A DNA stretch of 64,000 bases. Origin: Curtobacterium sp. SGAir0471 (lineage in GTDB: Bacteria; Actinomycetota; Actinomycetes; Actinomycetales; Microbacteriaceae). The position numbers were made by a program, and so were the translations under genes. Shown one piece after another: positions 60,749-64,000 of the stretch; the first letter of the stretch is position 1; the number at the start of each line of letters is the position of its first letter. The notes beneath the pieces were generated by a model. The model was given only the letters and a program-made list of their open reading frames with translations. It was not told where the DNA came from and made no database searches. The stretch lies in NCBI RefSeq assembly GCF_005490985.1, contig NZ_CP027869.1, positions 434,001-498,000 on the forward strand, in the 5' to 3' direction.

Positions 60749-62817
60749 TACCCGATCAGGCTCGGCCGCAGGTCGCGCAGCGTCCGCGAGCGGGTCTGCC
60801 GCGCCGTGACGACGTAGGACACGAGCAGCGCGCCGAGCAGCCAGCACGCGAGCACCCCCGCGTCCGACCACACCGCCGCGAAGGACCCGCCGTACATCGT
60901 CTGACGGATCGCGTCGACCGAGTACGTCATCGGCAGCGCGAAGTGCAGCGCCGCCAACGGCCCCGGCAGCGTCTGCCACGGGAAGGTCCCACCAGCGGTG
61001 ACGAGCTGCACGAGCATGAGCACCAGGCCGAGGAACTGCCCGACCGACCCGAGCAGCACGTTCAGCGCCATGATGATCGCCGCGAAGGTCGCCGACGCGA
61101 GCACCATGATCGCCACCGTCGGCCCGGCGTGCACCACGTCGAGGTCGAGCGCGAACCGGACGATCAGGAACAGCGCCGCCATCTGCACGAGCCCGAGCAG
61201 CGCCGGCGTCAGCCATCCGCCGAGCACCACGCGCAGCGGCTTCTTCACGGCGGTGATCGCCCGCTTCGAGATCGGCTTGAGGATGAGGAACAGCGCGTAC
61301 ATGCCGATCCAGGCGGCGAGCGAGATGAAGAACGGCGCGAGGCCGGCGCCGTAGTTCGACGCCGCGGCCACGTTGTCGTCGCCGACCTGCACCGGGTCCG
61401 AGATGACGGACGCCTGCGCGGACCGCTGCGACGCCGTGGATGCCGGGATCTTCGTGCGGCCCTGGTCGAGCTTCGCCGCGAGCTCCTTCGAGCCGTCCTC
61501 GAGCGACTGCAGCCCGGTGGACAGCGAAGCGGCGCCCGACGCCGCCGAGGCCGAGCCGTCGGCGAGCGAGGCGGCGCCGGAGGACAGCGTCGGTGCCGCG
61601 GCGGCGAGCTTCGACGTGCCCGCGGCGACCTGCGACGAGCCCGACGCCAGCTGCGACGCACCGCTCGACGCCGACGCGATGCCGTCCGCCAGCTGCGGGG
61701 ACGCCGCCGCGAGCGCCGACGTGCCGGCAGCGACCTGCGCCGACCCGTCGCGGAGCTGGTCGACGGCGGACTTCGTCGACGCGTAGGTCTGCTTGGCCGA
61801 GGCGCCGGCACCGTTCACGTCGCCGACGGCCTTGGTGATGGCGTCCTGCTGCGCCTGCGTCAGCGTGGCGCCCTCGGGCAGGTTCGCCGTGATCTGGGCG
61901 AGCACCGCGGTCGCGTCGATCGGCTGGACCGCGTCGACGTCGGCGCTGACCGAGTCGACCTTGTCCGCGAGCGCAGCGTTGCCCGCCGCGACCCGCTGCG
62001 CGCCGTCGTTCAGCTGCGCGGTCTGCGACGGCAGCGACGCGGTCTGCTGCTGGGCCGACTGCAGTCCGGACGCCAGGGTCGCGGCGCCCGACGCGACCTG
62101 CTGCGCACCGCTGTTCAGCTGCGCGGTCTGCGACGGCAGCGCGGCGGTGCCGGACGCGAGCTGCGCGGCACCGTCCGACAACTGCTGCGTGCCGGTCGCG
62201 AGCGAGGAGGCACCGTCCGCCGCCGTGGTCGCTCCCGACGCCAGCTGCCCGGCTCCGTCGACGGCGTCGCCCAGGCTGTCCCGCACGTCGGCGAGCCCGA
62301 CGAGCAGCGTCTTCGCGGCCTGCTTGCCGACCCGCTCGGCGACGGCCGTGCGCATGGTCTTGCCCGCCTGCTCCGCGATGGTCGACGCCAGGTACGAGTT
62401 CGTGTCCGCGGTCGTCATGACGAGTTCGGCCCGCTGCGGGTCGTCACCCTGCGCCGACACCAGGTGCTCGGAGAAGTCGTGCGGGATCGTCACGACGAAG
62501 TCGTAGGTGCCGTTGCGCACGCCGGAGCGTGCGTCGGCCGCCGTCGTCTCGGTCCACTTGAAGTCGCCGCCGTCGATGGCCTCCTTCGCGACGTCCTTGC
62601 CGTAGTCGACCCGGTCGCCGTCGAGCGTCGCGCCGGCGTCCTGGTCGACGATCGCGGCCGGGATCTGGTCGAGCTTCGCGTACGGGTCGCGGTTCGCCCA
62701 CAGGTACGCGCCGCCGTAGAGCAGCGGCACCACCATGAGGGCGACGAACGCCAGCCGGGCGAGCGGCGTGGCGGTGAGACGCGCCAGTTCGGCGCGGATG
62801 AGCGAGGGGATGGTCAC
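60748..62817 (-). CDS. YhgE/Pip-domain membrane protein
   Basis: 689 residues, GTG at 62817 overlapping the stop of the ATPase-like gene by four bases. One N-terminal helix, an extracellular YhgE/Pip domain (DFVVTIPHDFSEHL), then about 250 residues of Ala/Ser/Gly-rich repeats of the form LASG, LADG and GAAQL (predicted coiled coil), and five to six C-terminal helices of the ABC-2 permease type. The family (phage infection protein, YhgE, T7SS EsaA-like) is membrane-spanning and used for phage receptor, secretion or export roles. Partner and substrate unknown. Confidence 0.9.
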   Translation of the reverse strand: MTIPSLIRAELARLTATPLARLAFVALMVVPLLYGGAYLWANRDPYAKLDQIPAAIVDQDAGATLDGDRVDYGKDVAKEAIDGGDFKWTETTAADARSGVRNGTYDFVVTIPHDFSEHLVSAQGDDPQRAELVMTTADTNSYLASTIAEQAGKTMRTAVAERVGKQAAKTLLVGLADVRDSLGDAVDGAGQLASGATTAADGASSLATGTQQLSDGAAQLASGTAALPSQTAQLNSGAQQVASGAATLASGLQSAQQQTASLPSQTAQLNDGAQRVAAGNAALADKVDSVSADVDAVQPIDATAVLAQITANLPEGATLTQAQQDAITKAVGDVNGAGASAKQTYASTKSAVDQLRDGSAQVAAGTSALAAASPQLADGIASASSGASQLASGSSQVAAGTSKLAAAAPTLSSGAASLADGSASAASGAASLSTGLQSLEDGSKELAAKLDQGRTKIPASTASQRSAQASVISDPVQVGDDNVAAASNYGAGLAPFFISLAAWIGMYALFLILKPISKRAITAVKKPLRVVLGGWLTPALLGLVQMAALFLIVRFALDLDVVHAGPTVAIMVLASATFAAIIMALNVLLGSVGQFLGLVLMLVQLVTAGGTFPWQTLPGPLAALHFALPMTYSVDAIRQTMYGGSFAAVWSDAGVLACWLLGALLVSYVVTARQTRSRTLRDLRPSLIG

Positions 62818-63521
62818 GCGGGTGCCTCCGTCGGGACGGTTGCGGGAGAGTCGGGGTCGGACTGGAGGCTCTGGTCGCCTCCGTCGGTCCGGGTCGCGTC
62901 GTCGGGACCCTCGGTGTGGATCGTGTCGAGCAGCTGCTCGACGGTGTCGGCGGCGGCCTTCGAGGTCACGAGCACGACGGTGACGCCCCGACGGGCGACG
63001 TCGCGAACCACCGCGAACCAGTCGGCCACGGCGCCCCCGTGCCGCTCGGGCGCGGTGAGCACGATGCCCGTGACCCCGTCCCGCAGCAGTGTGAGCTCCA
63101 CGAGCAGCCGCACCCGCACGCCCGTCGGGACCCGCTGCACGGCCGTGTCGGCGTACTCCGACATGCCGAGCTCGTCGAGCACGGTGTCCACGTGCTCGCG
63201 CGAGGGCCGCTGCCCGGCGAACGCGAGCTCCTCGCGCACGATCTTCCGGAGCGTCATGACGGGGAACGGCTCGGCGACCCCGGGGGTGTCCACGAGCGCG
63301 AATGCCGCCCGGACGGCAGCGGCGTCCTCGTGCCCGTCGAGCAGCACCCGGCCGGAGTCGGGCCGCATCCGCCCGCCGGCGACGAGCGACGCGAGCACGG
63401 GCGCCTGCTCGGTCTCGACGGCGACGACTCCCGGACGCCCGGGAGCCGCGACGGCGGAGACGACGGGCAGCGCGGCACCGGGCTCGTCGCCGATGCCGAC
63501 GTGGTCGAGTTCGAGCGTCAT
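62814..63521 (-). CDS. ABC ATPase-like protein with lost catalytic motifs
   Basis: 235 residues, ATG at 63521 overlapping the regulator stop by four bases. The fold pattern follows ABC ATPases (MTLELDHVGIG, PDSGRVLLDG, DELGMSEYAD, RRGVTVVLVTSK), but Walker A is replaced by AAPGRPGVVAVETEQ, the signature by RVPTGVRVRLLVELTLL and Walker B-DEP by GIVLTAPE, so it should not hydrolyse ATP. It may have become a structural or regulatory subunit for the YhgE/Pip protein. The coding frame is intact, so this is not a pseudogene by sequence. Confidence 0.75.
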   Translation of the reverse strand: MTLELDHVGIGDEPGAALPVVSAVAAPGRPGVVAVETEQAPVLASLVAGGRMRPDSGRVLLDGHEDAAAVRAAFALVDTPGVAEPFPVMTLRKIVREELAFAGQRPSREHVDTVLDELGMSEYADTAVQRVPTGVRVRLLVELTLLRDGVTGIVLTAPERHGGAVADWFAVVRDVARRGVTVVLVTSKAAADTVEQLLDTIHTEGPDDATRTDGGDQSLQSDPDSPATVPTEAPA

Positions 63522-64000
63522 GCGCGGGTCTCCTGCTCGGTCTGCGGTGCGGGTACGGGGGAGGCGGCCGGTTCGGACAGCAGGGCCGTGCGCCAGTCGA
63601 TGCCTGCGGTGCCGAGCGCGGAGAGCACCACGGTGCGCCGCCCGGCCTCGTCGCTCGTGCCGGTCCGGGTGGCCTCGTCGAGGACGGCGATGCACGCCGC
63701 CTCGACGAGCCGTGCCAGCGACTCGGCGTCGACGTCGTCACGCATGGAGCCGTCCTCGATGCCGAGCGCGCAGGCCTGCCGGACCTGGGCGCGCAGCGGG
63801 GCGAAGACCTCGGCCACCGCCTCGGCGAAGGGGCTGCGGACGGCCACGCGGGCCATCGGGCGGACGTGCGACACCTCGGACCACAGCGCGACCGCGAGGG
63901 CGGCGAGCCGTGCGGCCGGCGGGAGCGCCACGAGCGCGGACGAGTCGGGCATCGCGGCGGCGATCCGTGCGGCACCGGCGGTCACGACCTCGCGCACCAG
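63518..64000 (-). CDS. TetR-family regulator (5' end beyond window)
   Basis: The frame is open to base 64000, so the N-terminal helix-turn-helix lies outside. The visible 160 residues (MREVVTAGAARIAAAMPDSS...) look like a TetR C-terminal ligand domain: helices with ARVAVRSPFAEAVAEVFAPLRAQVRQACALG and LARLVEAACIAVLDEATRTG. ATGA overlap with the ATPase-like gene makes it the first gene of the three-gene operon, presumably its regulator. Confidence 0.75.
   Translation of the reverse strand: MVREVVTAGAARIAAAMPDSSALVALPPAARLAALAVALWSEVSHVRPMARVAVRSPFAEAVAEVFAPLRAQVRQACALGIEDGSMRDDVDAESLARLVEAACIAVLDEATRTGTSDEAGRRTVVLSALGTAGIDWRTALLSEPAASPVPAPQTEQETRA

Overview
The window comes from a high-GC actinobacterium, most likely a member of Microbacteriaceae and possibly Curtobacterium. 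This is inferred from codon use, an LAxTG sortase signal, an HspR/HAIR heat-shock operator, abundant GTG starts, a UbiA/CrtI pigment-type gene pair and many -10 boxes placed 6-8 nt before start codons; no marker gene such as rRNA is present to confirm it. It looks like chromosomal backbone with small accessory islands. I see no tRNA, rRNA, transposase, integrase, phage gene or CRISPR array.

Layout. 1-8.2 kb: a sortase-anchored repeat surface protein, a small CpaE-like protein, a GH2 beta-mannosidase and a polyprenyl-phosphate sugar transferase. 8.4-14.1 kb: tatA, a membrane acyltransferase, an MFS exporter and an N-domain-less clpB behind a HAIR operator. 14.2-21.3 kb: a two-component system, three paralogous lipoproteins and a MacAB-like efflux set (adaptor, ATPase, permease); four genes here share a GAAAC element exactly 28 nt before the start codon. 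21.4-26.1 kb: a DUF2231 protein and the fructose operon (DeoR-type regulator, fruK, fruA). 26.3-35.9 kb: a secreted small protein, a NarL-type two-component pair, DedA, a DUF2945 protein, a Ser/Thr kinase, trpF, a HAD phosphatase, a thioesterase, a nitroreductase, an AEC permease and exonuclease III. 36-44.2 kb: an M23 peptidase flanked by two 29-bp tandem arrays, a polytopic membrane protein, pyrE coupled to a septum-formation-like protein, an aldo/keto reductase and a HEAT-repeat protein. 44.2-47.8 kb: a yybP-ykoY (manganese) riboswitch, a CaCA-family cation exchanger, an MntR-like regulator and a CPBP protease. 48-53.6 kb: a secreted PAP2 phosphatase, an L,D-transpeptidase, a UbiA prenyltransferase and a CrtI-type oxidoreductase. 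53.6-64 kb: a HAD-IIA phosphatase, TetR and LacI regulators, an rRNA/tRNA methyltransferase, a DUF559 nuclease-like gene and an epimerase between two related hairpins, then an operon of a TetR regulator, an ABC ATPase with degenerate motifs and a YhgE/Pip membrane protein that runs off the end.

How genes work together. The 14.2-21.3 kb block is the best candidate for an undescribed system: a membrane sensor kinase and regulator, three small lipoproteins built from duplicated two-cysteine modules, and an exporter. The 44.2-46.9 kb block reads as a manganese-homeostasis locus. The intergenic DNA is rich in palindromes: one family with a GGGAGGCC core acts as terminators (two copies are an identical 48-bp perfect palindrome), and the same core forms a 4 x 51-bp tandem array at 49.9-50.1 kb.
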